Of a stretch of DNA of 64,000 nt, positions 38,625 to 51,873 are shown piece after piece. The notes under the pieces are model-generated. The model worked only from the letters and a program-made list of their open reading frames with translations. It searched no databases and was not told the DNA's origin. Numbering within the stretch: the first letter of the stretch is position 1; the number at the start of each line of letters is the position of its first letter. Position numbers and translations under genes: made by a program. Source of the stretch: Siphonodentalium dalli (lineage: Eukaryota > Mollusca > Scaphopoda > Gadilida > Siphonodentaliidae); the NCBI GenBank assembly GCA_032622095.1, contig CP136061.1, forward strand, positions 45,887,797 through 45,951,796, in the 5' to 3' direction.

Positions 38625-39550
38625 TGAGACATCATCATTCAGCGTATTTTCATTTCCGAAATTTCCTAATCCCTGTTTATATATAGACCCAGTTTGATTT
38701 AGCATTTGTGGTGAACCCGTATGGAATTCCAGACCACACGTGCTATTTTGGTGTTGGGCTTTCCTATTATGGCGAAAATACACGAAGGACTAGCATCGGT
38801 GTACTATGTAGTTTCCCATCTAATGGGTATAAGTTATACATTGGGACTTCTGTTGACTTCAGACTACTATCATCAATGCCATCTTGCGATATATACATGC
38901 ATCATTGAATGATGAATACGATAGTGATGATATAATATTTCAAACTATTTTCTATTCTCTTCTATGGGATATGTGCATATATTGACAAATGCCAGCGATG
39001 TCTGAGACTGAGTCGTGTCGATATAAACAATTTATACCCTAACCCTTTCAACAGTGGATGGATGGTATCATTCAGTTATATGAAAGCATGCATGCATTGG
39101 AATAGTCTATTCCACATTGAGAGGCCCGGGTGTTCTGATATTATAACAACCATGCCATGTCCATGCGAGCATGCCACTATTAGGTAATGCAGTTTAGTTT
39201 TTTGTAATTCACAGTAGAGTTGTGCTTAACATATGAGCCCATGCACACGGCTGAGCCCTTTTGCAATTCGGCGGCGAAGATTGTTTCATGTGGCTGGCGT
39301 TAGAGATAATATGGCTGGCGGCGGCTTGTGGCCAATATGGCTGGCGGAGTGCGATGGCGGCTTCTGGCTCTATCCTCCACACTAAACCCTTTCGGTATTT
39401 TCAATCATAAAATGTTCAAGAGCAAATGACCATTTCTATTGTTTCAAAATGAAGTAGGTACATGTTAACTAGTAATTTAGCAGAATATCTTGACCACTGT
39501 AAATAGAGCCAATTAAATTGTGTTTATTATGTTAAATTTTCTATTTTGTA

Positions 39551-40445
39551 CACTGAGAAAACTCCTTAGTCACAATGAGTATAACTTATTCTTAGTCATC
39601 AGCTAAGTTAGTCACTAAGTTAAAATTGATACGACTAACTTAGTTCTTAGTCAAATAAATGTTAGTCATAATGGCTAAGTTTAAATTGATACGACTAACT
39701 TAGTTATTAGTGAAATAAATATATACATTCTGAGATAATAATCGGGTCAATATGACCAAATTAGGGTTAGTCACAAGCATTTGGAGTCACGTTGACTAAC
39801 CACATATTTCATGTAGTCACTGTATGACTAACTTTGGCCTTGGTCACAGTGACGAAGTTACACGAAGAATAACTCTAATTTCAGCACTGCCTTAAATGAT
39901 GATGAATATTCATTGATAAATGCTGATAAATGTAACATTCCACTGCATCGCAATTATATTAGATTGCAATGGCTTATATATCAGAAGTTCACCCCGACAC
40001 CAAAGGCTTACATTATTTTTGATAAATTGTTCTTACATCATAGACACCACAAAAATCTCTTGAAAATAAACTAGTTAAACAAACCTATTCCAAAAGCTAT
40101 TGTTATAGCTCTCAAAACACCAGTATTGGAATCTGTGTTTTAGAGAATTGATTGAAAGATTGTCCTTTTTTCAACTCTTTCTCTGATTCTGGATAATATA
40201 TCATCTGGTTAACTATTGAAATTATTTGCACAAAATCTCCACCAAATTTAATGCTCACCTTCCCAGTGACTAAGAAAAGTTATTATGGACCAATAAAGCT
40301 AGCATATTAGTCATTGTGACTACGAATTAGTTATCATGACTAATATGTAAATTAGTCGGAATGACTAAGAAAATTTAGTTCAGTTACGGACAAAACTCTG
40401 ACTACTCAATCTTAGTCAAAATGACAAAGGTTTTTTTTATCAGTG
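39551..40445. repeat. MITE with TTAGTCA repeats
   Basis: The ends read CACTGAGAAAA and, reversed, CACTGATAAAA. Both subterminal regions are packed with TTAGTCA/TGACTAA words. A 60-base direct repeat with AAATTGATACGACTAACTTA occurs twice (about 39625 and 39685). No coding region was found. Confidence 0.65.
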
Positions 40446-40610
40446 AATATCGCTTTTAGCATTGCGAATGTTAAATGGACTCAATGCCTTCGATGTGGTT
40501 TCGTGCGAAACTATATATAATGGTATGTAAAACAACTATCATCAACAAGTAAATGAAGAAATAAATTGACTTTGCTCTTATGATCTCAAATAATAATATG
40601 CAGATGATCT

Positions 40611-40743
40611 CCAGCGAGTTATGTTGGGATATAAGAGTTTATGAAACGAGTTTGATAAATTTGATTCACAACGAGCCGTAGACGAGCTGTGAATCAAATT
40701 TATCAAACGAGTTTCATAAAATCTTATATCCCAACATAATCCA
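40611..40743. repeat. palindromic element
   Basis: Arms of about 60 bases (GTTATGTTGGGATATAAGAG, then GATAAATTTGATTCACA) are inverted around a centre near 40679. A similar but different hairpin lies at about 58862-58930. Confidence 0.75.
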
Positions 40744-41465
40744 AACAAAACGTGTTGAAGATCTTGTATTTGACATGAAAAAACTAGAGTTTTATGCCTT
40801 TTTAACATATCAAAATCTTTAGAAAAAGCTGAAAAATGCATGTAAATGCATACATATACGGCGTTGGCTGAGACGCTTCACAACCGTATACGACAGTATT
40901 GCGCTCTCTGGCTTGCGACAAAAAATGGAGTCCGCCAATTTGCCTCTTTATTTTTGTGCCTATCTCGTTAGTGCAACGAAGTTGGACAATAATTGAACTT
41001 TACTGAACAAAGCAATCATTTTTGCAATGTCTGGTATTGGTGTCAAGCGCGGCTTTCGAAATAGTATTAATCCGCGCGGTAATTTTGTTGGCTCGATGCC
41101 AAGTATCCCGGGAAGCACGCGGCTATTCGTCACTAGTGAGATATTAATGGCTTTTTTAATAATAATATAATAGGGGTTTCATGTGATGTAATGAGATATC
41201 TCATGTCAAAACCATTGTTGCCAATAAAAGTCCAACTTGTCAAATAAGGCACCAAAGTTGAATCAAAACTTGACGGTAAACATTGGAAAAGGTAAAAGCA
41301 TTGAAAATATTTTGAAAATCATATTCAGACCACAGGTCCCTAGAACAAAATTTGTCCCCACCCCAATGATACTTGTTCTTATAGAATTAAGTATTACTGT
41401 AGGTAATCATATAAGCATTGCTGTGGGTGGAGTAAAAAAAAATTGTTGTGGGAACCTCTGATTCA

Positions 41466-41850
41466 GACTATAATATTTGAACTTACTGTTCGCATTCTGC
41501 CCACATTGTGAATGGAACCTGTTCTTATTCTGCCCACATATGTGAAGCGAACTTGTATACGCATTCTATAACTACATTGTGAAGGGAACTTGTACGCATT
41601 ATAATCACATATGTGTAGGGGACTTGTGTGCATTCTAACCACACATTTTAGGGGAACTTGAAAGCATGTGTGAAGGAGGCTGTCCTCGTTCTAACCACAT
41701 ATGTGAAGGGAACTTGTTCGCATTATGCCCACACATGTGAAGGGAATTTGTTTGCATTATAACCACATCTGCACGGGAACACTAGCATTCTGTCCACATA
41801 TGTGGAGGGAACTTGTACGCATTCTAACCACATATCTGAAGGGAACGTTT
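41466..41850. repeat. minisatellite, about 50-base unit
   Basis: At least seven diverged units have the core CACATATGTGAAGGGAACTT followed by GTACGCATTCTAAC-like sequence. Confidence 0.75.
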
Positions 41851-42904
41851 TGCATCTTCCTGAGGAATACACTTGACAGATTCAGATCATAGATTCAATT
41901 TACTCACTCAACTCATCAAGTATGACACAACAGATCGTGGATGAAATACGTTAATTGAACAGTGTATTTATATAGGTTCAAAAAGTCAATCTGGAGCGCG
42001 GTGATAAATCACCTATATTTTAATAAACAGTCCATGCATGCATGGTAGTGCATGTGTTGGGTTTTAATGTATATATAGCACTGTATGCACCATGCCTCAG
42101 TAGTTTTAATGCATGTAGTATGCCTCGAGAGTTTTTGAATAACATCAGTGCCGTGTGATGAACAAAGAAAGGGGTTAAAAGGGTTTTCTTCGCTTTCAAT
42201 TTAAAATCCTAATTCGGTGGTATTTGGTCTACAATAATAGTCGTTGATGTATTTTACTCGCAAGTCTTTTAAACACGGACAATACAATATTACGCGGAAT
42301 TCATCGCCCATATTTACCACAAAAACATGCCCGGATCTTGGCGGAGTTATAGCCCCTACACCAGATTCGATTAGTAAGTGGTTTTACAGATACGAAATAG
42401 TGACATCCGTTAAAACCGCCATAACAGGCAGCATATTAAAAAATAGACATTTGCTGTTCTTATGCCAATCATAATGTCGCATAAATAGCATGTTATTATA
42501 AATACCGTATACCGTGTTAGTAAACAAAAGCCATGTTATGTTACAGCACAGAACGCAGAGTGATTCAACACCGGGGAGACCACGTTTGAAAACTTTGGTT
42601 ATAAATTGCCACCATATTGTTTACAACAATGCGGTATAGCGCTCGTTAATCCTCGCCGCTCAAGATTTCGCTGTTAAATGGGTCACCGTGAATCACTCTC
42701 CCAAAACAATCGCCACGGTGTTGAGTGTTTTGCTTATCGAATGCTCTTTACGTGCTGTATATAAACATAAGCTCGGCTCACACAAAGTGTGTTTTGTGGA
42801 TATTATCGCATTCATGCTATAATTATACTATACTATTAGTGTAATCTTGAGAAATTGTTCATACCTTGGTAACTTATTTCTAAATTATAACCTACAACCT
42901 TTAA

Positions 42905-43172
42905 CCATGCAGGACCATACACCATTCCGTGTGTTGTGTGGACCAATTATAACCAGGACTGTACACCATTTCGTGTGTTGTGGGGACCAATTATAACCAG
43001 GACTGTACACATTTCGTGTGTTGTGGTTACCACTTATAACTAGGACTGTACACCATTTCGTGTGTTGTGGTGAGCACGTATAACCAGGACTGTACACATT
43101 TCATGTGTTGTGGTGACCACTTATAACCAGGGCTGTACACCATTTCGTGTGTTGTTGTGACCACTTATAACC
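42905..43172. repeat. minisatellite, about 47-base unit
   Basis: Six units have the core AACCAGGACTGTACACCATT, then TCGTGTGTTGTGG. A minus-strand open frame through it is repeat-derived. Confidence 0.85.
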
Positions 43173-43329
43173 TTGGTATGCTAATGAACTGTGGGAACTA
43201 CTCGGTGTGCTGCTTAGCGACAAGCAAACAATATGGCGTCGCCCATTGAAAACGACCTATCAGATTCCCCGACGCTGATAAATAAGCTGGAATATTTCTA
43301 ACGAGCACCTGAAGTACGGAACTGACTCG

Positions 43330-44090
43330 ATGATCCAATGTATGTGTGTACCGTTTAATGGCATTCTTCAGCTGGAATGGATCCCACCTTCTCTGAAAGC
43401 CGGAGTCATCATCCCGCTGTATAAAGGTGAACCTAAACCACAAATGTATCCAAACAGCTACAGAGCCATTCTTTACTGTGTACCAATGTTTCGAAAGTAT
43501 TCTTCTTACCCGCTTTCTGAACTCTGATGAACTTAACTCTTTTCCCGATGTCCTTTAATGTGGATATCAAAAAGGAATCGGGTGCAACATGACATCTTCT
43601 TTTCTCACAGAATCAATTTCTTTCGCCAGAGACTCACATTCAAAGTTATATGTAGCATTCCTTGACTCACAGAAAGCATTCGACAAAGTGTGGCATGAAG
43701 GCTTGCTGTACAAATTCATCAAATTTGGGATTCTCTGGAAAGACCATTCGCATGCTACATAATATGCATCAAGATATCAGTAGTTGTGTATTGTACAGCG
43801 GGTGCCTATCTGAAATCGTCCCAGTATGTAGAGGAACAATGCAAGGAGGAACCCTTTCTCATTTTGTTATCTCGTGTAGATAAACGATTTGCTGGAACAA
43901 CTACAGAATTCGTCATCTGGACTGACCGCGTTAACAGCATAACTTGTGTGGCACCGACAACGGCTGGTGATGTCACTCTGATGTCACTATCAAAAACTTT
44001 CAAAAGGAGGTCTAGATACTCTGCTAAACATATGTTATCATTTCAGCGCTCTCTGGCGATTCTATTTCTCCAATACTAAGAGTTCTGTTA
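43330..44090 (+). pseudogene. decayed LINE reverse transcriptase fragment
   Basis: Pieces of a reverse transcriptase appear in changing frames: a segment with GVIIPLYKGEPKP and NSYRAI (from 43330), then AFLDSQKAFDKVWHEGLLYK (motif A, about 43650-43720), then VCRGTMQGGTLS (motif B, about 43830). Stops and frameshifts lie between them. It is a different and far older LINE than the intact one at 31-37 kb. Confidence 0.8.
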
Positions 44091-44809
44091 TTGTAACGCG
44101 CACGGGGTTTCTAATTTGCAACACGTAACTGCCTTATCCGCAAATCCATCGGAACTACATTACGTGTCCAATGTCACGAGCCGAAAACTGATTATTCCAA
44201 CAAATGGTAGTGTGCCTTCAAAATAAGTCTCTTCGGTTCCCCATGCACGCCAAATAAAATCTAATCCCTTCGGAGTGAGCCCCCTCAGATTCTTTGCTGA
44301 GATTCCTGCCAATTTCCATGTCACCCCATAATTTAACTTATGCCTTTAAAACAGAAACGGCATCCCTTTTGACGTTAACTTCCGGATAAAGAAATGTAAA
44401 CCTGCTATGCTCCATGACATAGTATGATGTGCAATATGACGTAACTGGGCGGCTGTGCCGTCTACTGACAGTTTAAGGGGCAGAGCCCAGTCATGTTGTA
44501 ATTCACGGACACTCAAACCGTACAACTAGACTGTCACGCCTACTGTACATTAGCAGCCAAATTCTATTTGTCAACCAATTTATTTGTCTTGTCAGTTTTC
44601 CCCTTGACTTCCATGACCACAATCGCCTGTCTATCTACCATGTGCAGAGAAACCATGTGCTGCATTCGCCAGTTGAAGTGGTCCATGGCGTTGTATAGTA
44701 TGAATACCACCGTTGATCATAATCTATAGGTTAGGACCCTCGCCTTTGTAAATATCCATCAGACCCAGATATGCACCACAAGGGAAGGAATCCGCGACGC
44801 CAACCTTTG

Positions 44810-46620
44810 TTTGATGAAAGATGTGTATTCTCATAGGTTGTGACCACTAAGGAGGAAAATTATATTTCCCATCTCGGCCCTAGTCTCAGCTCTAGCACAC
44901 ACTAAGGGGAGAGACCACATTTCCCACCTGGTCCTAGTATTATTCGCTCCAGATCCCACCATCAAAACCACATGGCCGATGCATTACGGCATGATTATTC
45001 ACTTTCACATCTTCATCAAACAAATGGCGCACATCTGGAGACGTTACTATGCCGCAGTTTCTCTATTTAAATGTGATCAACCCACCATGTTGGCGACACA
45101 TAGCCTTACATCCAGCCTGGACACAGCTCTAGGCCTTCTGCGTATCTCGTCTGTACAGCTTTAATAGGCGCCTACTATACTAAGACCTTCGGGTGTCCAG
45201 GTTGGTGTGACTCCGGTATGGCCCGCCAACCAAGTGGTATAATTCGGCATTGTCTTCGTCAATATCTCTCCACATGTCAGGTAGGAATAGGATTCCGAGG
45301 GTTAGCATATCATGAGTTGCTCACGGAGTTGAGTGCCTGCCATCTACGACGGAGTCCTTAACAATAATATCTGGTCCGGTCACTCAACCCAGGGTGGTCG
45401 ACCATCAGACAGGGTGTCCCAAAAATCAAGTGGTGTGCCTTAAAGTTTCTGGTTACTATCATCACTGGTCATCCAAAAATATCTGCCTGGTCTATCACTG
45501 ATGGTCGACCCCAAACAAGAGCTCCATCTGAGATGCCAACCCGGAATCAGGGATGCCAACTTGTCCAAAAAGGCTTCTATAATTACTGTCGCCGGTCTAA
45601 ATTAAGTGGGAAGCCCTCAGTGAGTTAACCATAAGGTGTCACTGAGAGGGCGCCCAATTTCAGCTGCTCTGGTACGCCAACTTTCTTGGGACCCAATTGT
45701 CGTCCAACCACCAGGGCAGTTGTGGGCAACCAGCCACCTAGATATCTCAAATTCTGTAAACGTCATCCCATCAAAAATGAACACTGATCATGCAAGGTTG
45801 ATTCGCACACAGGACATACCAACCTCAGCCAGTCCATCGCCTTATCATTCTTTAAGAGCTTTCTGGTCTTCCCCGGTACTCATCTGGTTGTGGAGGTTGT
45901 CCAATGAGTGGGTTGCCAACCAAGCATGATCAATCTCAGTGAATCCTTTTTATGTTTCAAGGTACGCCACACTGAGATGCGCCAACAGGCTTTCACATTG
46001 GTCACCAAATGCCTGGGATTTCCAATATATCGCAAGCGATAGTAAGGGTCACCAATGCATTTGGCTGACTGTGAAATTGCTAATGCATGAATGAGTCCAA
46101 CTGAGAGGTCGCCCATAAAAGAGCGCCAATTAAATTTAAATTACCAATCTCGAGGGGATACCAAAAATGAGAATCGTTCACTGCCACACAATATTTGGTC
46201 GTCAATTACTAGGTCTACCCAATATGTCGCCAACCTCTGCCTGTGACATCTTAATCAATTGAGTCTCCCACTGGGCGACATCAGGGTTTCCATCGAATTG
46301 ACGGACCATGCATTGTGTGACAAATTTGGAAAATGGAGGCGTCCGTAGACGTTATAAACAGCCAACCATTCAGAGGCATGCCAAAATGAGAAATGGATGC
46401 TTACTGATGCTCGTAAATGTTCGATCTGCATAACCCAAATGAAAACGTCATGGAAGCACACGTTGGTCACCAAATACCTGGGATTCCCAATATATCGCCA
46501 GGCTACCACTGGTCTTTCTTCAGGCCTTTCTTCAAAAGACCACTTTTCAGTCTTCTGCTAGGCGATAGTAAGGGCTGTATACCAATGCACTTGGCTGACC
46601 GTGTGCTCCATTACCATTTT
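44810..46620. repeat. degenerate repeated region
   Basis: Irregular repeats are visible. The clearest is GGTCACCAAATGCCTGGGAT to TGGCTGAC at 46003-46072, found again at 46465-46605 with an inserted stretch of about 60-70 bases. Words such as GCCAAC and CACTGAGA recur throughout. No convincing gene was seen. Confidence 0.45.
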
Positions 46621-46859
46621 CACCGATGGATGCCTCTTCATTTCAGCTCTTGAACTTGACAGGTGAGAAGTCTTCGAAATCCATGAAACTATGCCTTTTA
46701 TATCCGGCATTGACCAATCAGAATACGAGAAACCCAAACGTATTGATTTTATATAAATAGCACAGTTAATCCGTCGCTGCCGATACAGCCAGAAACACTA
46801 TAGTCTTCAACGAGTCGAAGAATTTTTACGCAAAATCTAATCGAACTTGGATGATCGGC

Positions 46860-47800
46860 GATGAATCTATACCAGAACAGACTGAAGCCACTCACCTCGG
46901 AATTATTCAAAACAAACACGCTGATAGACGAACATTCGCTTTTAACGTTTCATCAAAAAATGCGACACAATGGCCCGATCCCACCTGTTATCACTATCAA
47001 TAGTTTCTATGTCCATTATTCTGAAAAAATTGTTGTATGCCAATAGCCATATATGGGACCGAAATCATGCCAACTAACCAAGTGACTAGCATGTCGGTCA
47101 TGAAAAGGTCTCTTCGGACTTGTGCTAAGTACGTTCAATCGCTTCCAAAACGTGCTAGTACCAAACTCTCACCAGGTCGTCTTGGGGTTCTACCGACGGA
47201 AAGGGAAACTGACATGAAAAACTCTGCTTCTTATCAAGTCATTTACCCATCGGACATCAAATGCCCTTGAAACATATTCTTGAGGAACGCTATTTTATAT
47301 AGACTGCATAAAAGATAATCCAAAGGTTTCACTGTGGAAAGATACTGTATTAGCATCATATCGGAATGATTGGATGTCGTCTGTAAAGGGATATCCGTTC
47401 TTCAAGATATTCTATAAAGCTCACGACAACCGGTTAGTTCTCTGGACTGTGTGCACTCGTTTGCCGGCACACCCACGGAACATACCATAGTTCAAAAATC
47501 TATGTGAACAGAACCACATTTGATAACAATGCCTCGTGTATGCTGTGCACAACCAGATATCACAATGAACTAGAACACATCATGTTTTCTTGCTGCTCAC
47601 ATTCTTTGGTTGCCACACGCAGCGCATATTGGGAGTGGATACTCAATTATTACGGTATTTATGTGTTTATGTATCTGGACAATTTGCAGCCCGATGACCT
47701 GATGGCGCTGGTCTTAGCAAGCGTAAACATCGATATAGTGGGACAATTATCATATTATTGTTATGATTCTATATATTGTTCACTCGACGGCTATGTTTGA
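46860..47800 (+). pseudogene. decayed LINE C-terminal fragment
   Basis: Broken frames contain SLRTCAKYVQSLPKRAS...LGVLPTE (about 47100-47200), which resembles the post-reverse-transcriptase region of LINEs, and CMLCTTRYHNELEHIMFSC (about 47535-47592), a terminal Cys/His knuckle. It probably belongs to the same old copy as the fragment at 43.3 kb, separated by the repeated region. Confidence 0.65.
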
Positions 47801-49584
47801 ACTGCTGTGTGCCAGTGAACTGATACAGCAAAAACAATTAATGTGATGCCATACATCACACTCATGCGGTATATGGTTGCTTTAGCGTCCAGTTCATGAC
47901 TTTCTTACCACAAAATTCTCTTGATCCCCTCTCTTTTTCTTTCTTTCGCTCTCGTTCTCTCTCCGCCACTGCCCTCAGTCGTGTCGCATGCTGTTTTCTT
48001 TCACCTCGTTTATCATGTTGTATTATATGGTACATACTGAGGCTCCCGAACCATCGTGGATGTTGAACAATAAACTTGTGAAAGTCGATGAAGTTCATAG
48101 ATTAATTCAAAAGTGGGAACTTTTCATAACATCAACAATAACATTAGTAACTTAGCGGTAATTAGGTTGGCAAAGGTTAAATTTTAAAGTATGGACATAA
48201 TATCCCGTATTATATCTGTTAATAAAAGTTCACGAGTACTCACACCTCAAGTCTAACTGCAGGCTATGTGATTAATTCCTTCCATAAATGTTAAAAATAG
48301 GGAAAGATCAAACTCACAAATTGAACGAGTATCCGTTTAAGTATAGTTGTCCACATCATTAGAACATCGAAACTTTGAAATGCCTTCATCACAATTCTTC
48401 TCGTGGGATGATTTAGATTTAGATATATTGCTCGAAGAGTATACTGACAGTGACAGTTTTCGCGAAAATTTATCAACTAATCACGATAAAAATCGAATAA
48501 AGATCACCACCAGTCCAAAATTTAATGTATTTAGTTTAATATAAAGCATATTTGGAGGATTTTTGGTGCCCGATTATGAAATGTATAAGCTATAGTAAAA
48601 TGTATATATTCTCGGAGTACATCTGGCGAAATCCGCGTTTTTCCAGATTTTGTTTGTGTTTTTTCAGAGATATGGTTAGAAACCGCCAATCCTCTCTTCG
48701 GTAATATTATATGAAACTTATAAAGAACGATCTAATCATGGTTAGTCTAATTTACCAAAGATAATTTGAAGAAGAAACTTAACGAATTGCGTAAAATTTT
48801 GATCATCCTGGCGTCGTTTGCAAAGATATCCCGTTCGAGAAATGACAATTTCCTCTTATAACTGATTGAAAAAAATGCTTCAATAAACGATTGCTCTGCA
48901 GATTCTTACATATTGCAAAAGGTGTGATTGATGTTGTGTTGGCATTATCGATCATAGATTCTTAGTACAGTATAATATGGCATAATATGAAAGTCGGCAA
49001 AATCGTCATGGCAGTTGGTGGCCAACTCTATTGCGAGTGGGTATATAGAGAAACTGGGGATTTCATTCTGCAAATGTCAGACACATTAAATTCAGACTTG
49101 AACTCAAGAATTTACTTCTCTTTTGCAGGTCTGAGAAATTGAAACCAAAAGATGCAGACGACCAAATACTTGAGGTGGAAGTTTCGTTTTAACCCTTTCT
49201 ATACTGCAAGGATTCTCCCATTCAGTTCTAAAAGTATACATTGGAACGGTCTATTGTTCATTTGGATGGTGTTCCCGTAATAAAACAGATGAAAGGCAGA
49301 AAAAAGATAATACAATAGTAGAAGAAATCATATATTCATTGGTGGGAAATGTTCAGAAAATACGTTCAACAAACCGACCTATGTTGAACTTATTATCTGA
49401 ACATTTCCAAAGGGAACTACTCATCAATGAGTATCTAGTATAGAATGGGTTAAATGCACCTATAATGTCCAAGACTAAATAAATTTCACACAACACTTGA
49501 GAAAGGGACATCCTATATGGAAAATTACACAGCAAACACTTATATATATACAACTAGCCGATGAGCCCGACGTTGTCCGGGCTA

Positions 49585-50190
49585 TTCAAAAATAAAATTT
49601 CAAGTCGATAGCTCTACCCGTTTCCGAGATCTGGTCTGCGCGAAGCTGGCGTCACACGGGCTCGAATTTCAAGTCGATAGCTCCACCCGTTTCCGAGATC
49701 TGGTCTGCGCATGCGCGAAGCTTTTGTCGCACGGGCTCGGCGACCCGTTAAATTCGTATCCGGGGCAAGATACATTCACATAGCAAATTTCAAGTCGATA
49801 GCTCCACCCGTTTCCGAGATCTGGTCTGCGCATGCGCGAAGCTGGCGTCGCACGGGCTCGGCGACCCGATAAAATTCGTATCCGGGGCAAGATACATTCA
49901 CATACCAAATTTCAAGTCGATAGCTCCACCCGTTTCCGAGATCTCGTCTACGCATGCACGAAGCTGGCGTCGCACGGGCTCGGCGACCCGATAAAATTCG
50001 TATTCGGGGCAAGATACATTCACATACCAAATTTCAAGTCGATAGCTCCACCCGTTTCCGAGATCTCGTCTGCACATGCGCTGCACGGGCGTCGCACGGG
50101 CTCGCCAATACGACAACGACCACCGCCTGGTCAAACTACACACACGTACCAAGTTTCGTCCCGATCGGTCGAGAATCGTAGATTTGTATT
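49585..50190. repeat. tandem repeat, unit about 117-122 bases
   Basis: Five units have the core TTTCAAGTCGATAGCTCCAC and GGGGCAAGATACATTCACAT. They end in TACCAAGTTTCGTCCCGATC and an ACAGACAGACAGACAAACAG tail. The tail resembles the 3' end of an RTE-like LINE or SINE, so this may be an expanded retroelement end. Confidence 0.8.
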
Positions 50191-50240
50191 AATGACAGAC
50201 AGACAGACAAACAGACAGAGGTCTTCAAAATATATATGAG

Positions 50241-50426
50241 ATAATGCCCTAAGTAATCGACTCCTTTTCATGATTTAGTCGGAAATATGGCTTGTTGCCA
50301 TTCATCGGAAAGCTCTCGGAGAGAACTTTCCGATGAATGGCAACAAGCCATATTTCCAACTAATTCCTGAAAAGTTTCCCATAATTCTACTGTGGTTAAG
50401 GAGTCGATTACTTAGGGCATTACTGT
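50241..50426. repeat. palindromic MITE Pal1, copy 2
   Basis: It has the same arms as the copy at 6199 (CTTGTTGCCATTCATCGGAA and complement) and the terminus GGGCATTACTGTA. Confidence 0.85.
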
Positions 50427-50863
50427 AGATACTTCCATGAACATATATAAATTTATTAGATTATATCTGCTTTCCATACAGAAGACCTGACAGCTCTTTA
50501 CGTTAGCTCACTATAGAAAAGTTACAATAACTGCCCTTTATTTTCCCTTTTGAGGAATTTACGAGACCAGTCAAATACTTTTCACAGTGACAATATTGTG
50601 TAAGTTCGGCAAGGTTTTTTTTCTTTTTGGGTGCTCCATTATGAAGTTCCATATATTAAAGATAGAGTATATTGTGTAATCTATATTTACCAGTCAATTT
50701 GGAAACCTTGAGCTGGGATTAAAGATAGCCTTGAACATTATAGACCGTTTATTGTTTGTTTTAATTTTAATAAAATATTTTTGTAAATTGGTTTAAATAT
50801 TTCTTTCTTCAGATGTAGCCATATTAGGACTGAATATACGCAATCCTTGAGATAGTGTCAGTT

Positions 50864-50957
50864 ACAGAATGAGGTCCCCAGAGGGTGAATTTAGTGACAT
50901 TACCCCACACAGCTTGCTACCATCACTACATCCACCCTCTGGGAACCTCATTCTGCT
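50864..50957. repeat. palindromic element Pal2, copy 1
   Basis: CAGAATGAGGTCCCCAGAGG and its reversed form at the other end enclose about 50 bases. Relatives are at 51143 and 54510. Confidence 0.8.
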
Positions 50958-51142
50958 TAGGCCTCACCTTCTGGTAAATATTTATAGTTTCAAATTAGCA
51001 TTGTTTTTAGTTGCTTTTCCCTTCTGTTCAGTTTCTATGTACCCTAATTTGCGGAAGTTAAATTGCATAATCGAAGTGACTAATGGGTGAACATCACCAA
51101 CTTCAACCTGATCCTAGGTCTCCCATGGAAGTCGATGCCTCA

Positions 51143-51206
51143 GCAGAATGAGGTTCCCAGAGAGTGAATTGGGTGATGCTAGCCTGCTCTGGGGACCTCA
51201 TTCTGC
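51143..51206. repeat. palindromic element Pal2, copy 2
   Basis: It starts GCAGAATGAGGTTCCCAGAG and ends with the complement CTCTGGGGACCTCATTCTGC. Confidence 0.8.
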
Positions 51207-51505
51207 AAATGACACACTATGTCAAGGCTTGATTATGCACCAATATAGGCTGTAATGTTCCAGCTTTGCAGGTACCGACAATTAGTAGATTACCAATATC
51301 ATTTGTCAAAATTCTAATGTACCAGTCCAGAAACCGATGCCTCATGTAGCCATCAGTTCATACTTATTAACCCTTTACCCAACAAACCGGCCAAATAAAG
51401 CTTCAACAGCCTAAAATATCTTCGGTCTGTCTCAATAAAACCATACAAATATGGATATCATTGGAACCGGCTCATTGACCACATTGTGATGGTTATAGTT
51501 ATGCC

Positions 51506-51580
51506 CTGTGCCAATGCATTCTCTTATATATGCGAGTCGACCATAGGTCGCCTCGCATATATCAGACAATGCATTGGCCT
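51506..51580. repeat. palindromic element Pal3, copy 1
   Basis: GCCAATGCATTCTCTTATAT and complement surround CGACCATAGGTCG. Confidence 0.85.
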
Positions 51581-51655
51581 AAAAAAAATCTTTTTTTAAC
51601 ACTTTTTACCATTTTTTCTTACATTCTTTAACAATTTTATAATTTTTAATGTGTT

Positions 51656-51732
51656 AAGCCAATGCATTCTCTTATATATGCGAGGCGACCTATGGTCGAC
51701 TCGCATATATAAGAGAATGCATTGGCACAGGG
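51656..51732. repeat. palindromic element Pal3, copy 2
   Basis: This is a nearly perfect hairpin with the same arms as copy 1, 75 bases away. A half copy remains at 53104-53133. Confidence 0.85.
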
Positions 51733-51873
51733 CCGTTCTGTTGGGTAAAGGGTTAAAATACAGTATTCGGATATTGTGATGAAGGAACTAATATCGGAAT
51801 GTAGGTTTTATGATTCAGATACATCCAACATAAGACAAGTCAAAAGTTCATAAGCAAATTTTCAGCTTACATT

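Larger units (their letters stand above)
11224..39372 (+). mobile_element. hAT-like element copy C2, split by nested insertions
   Basis: This is the inverted sister of the copy at 9557-10406. Its own sequence survives as 11224-11285, 37297-about 37350 and 38630-39372, together about 860 bases, the same as the uninterrupted copy. The flanks TCCTCCCC (11216-11223) and TCCTCCAC (39373-39380) match at 7 of 8 bases. C1 supplies the empty site CTGGTTAGCTATC for the large X1 insertion, which fixes the order of events. Confidence 0.65.

Noticed and set aside
42885-43097. Minus-strand frame with PQHTKWCTVLVI repeats
   Set aside because: It is a translation of the 47-base minisatellite.
49669-50239. 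Frames with Arg-rich repeats on both strands
   Set aside because: They arise from the 117-base tandem repeat. Frames on both strands with the same period show they are not coding.
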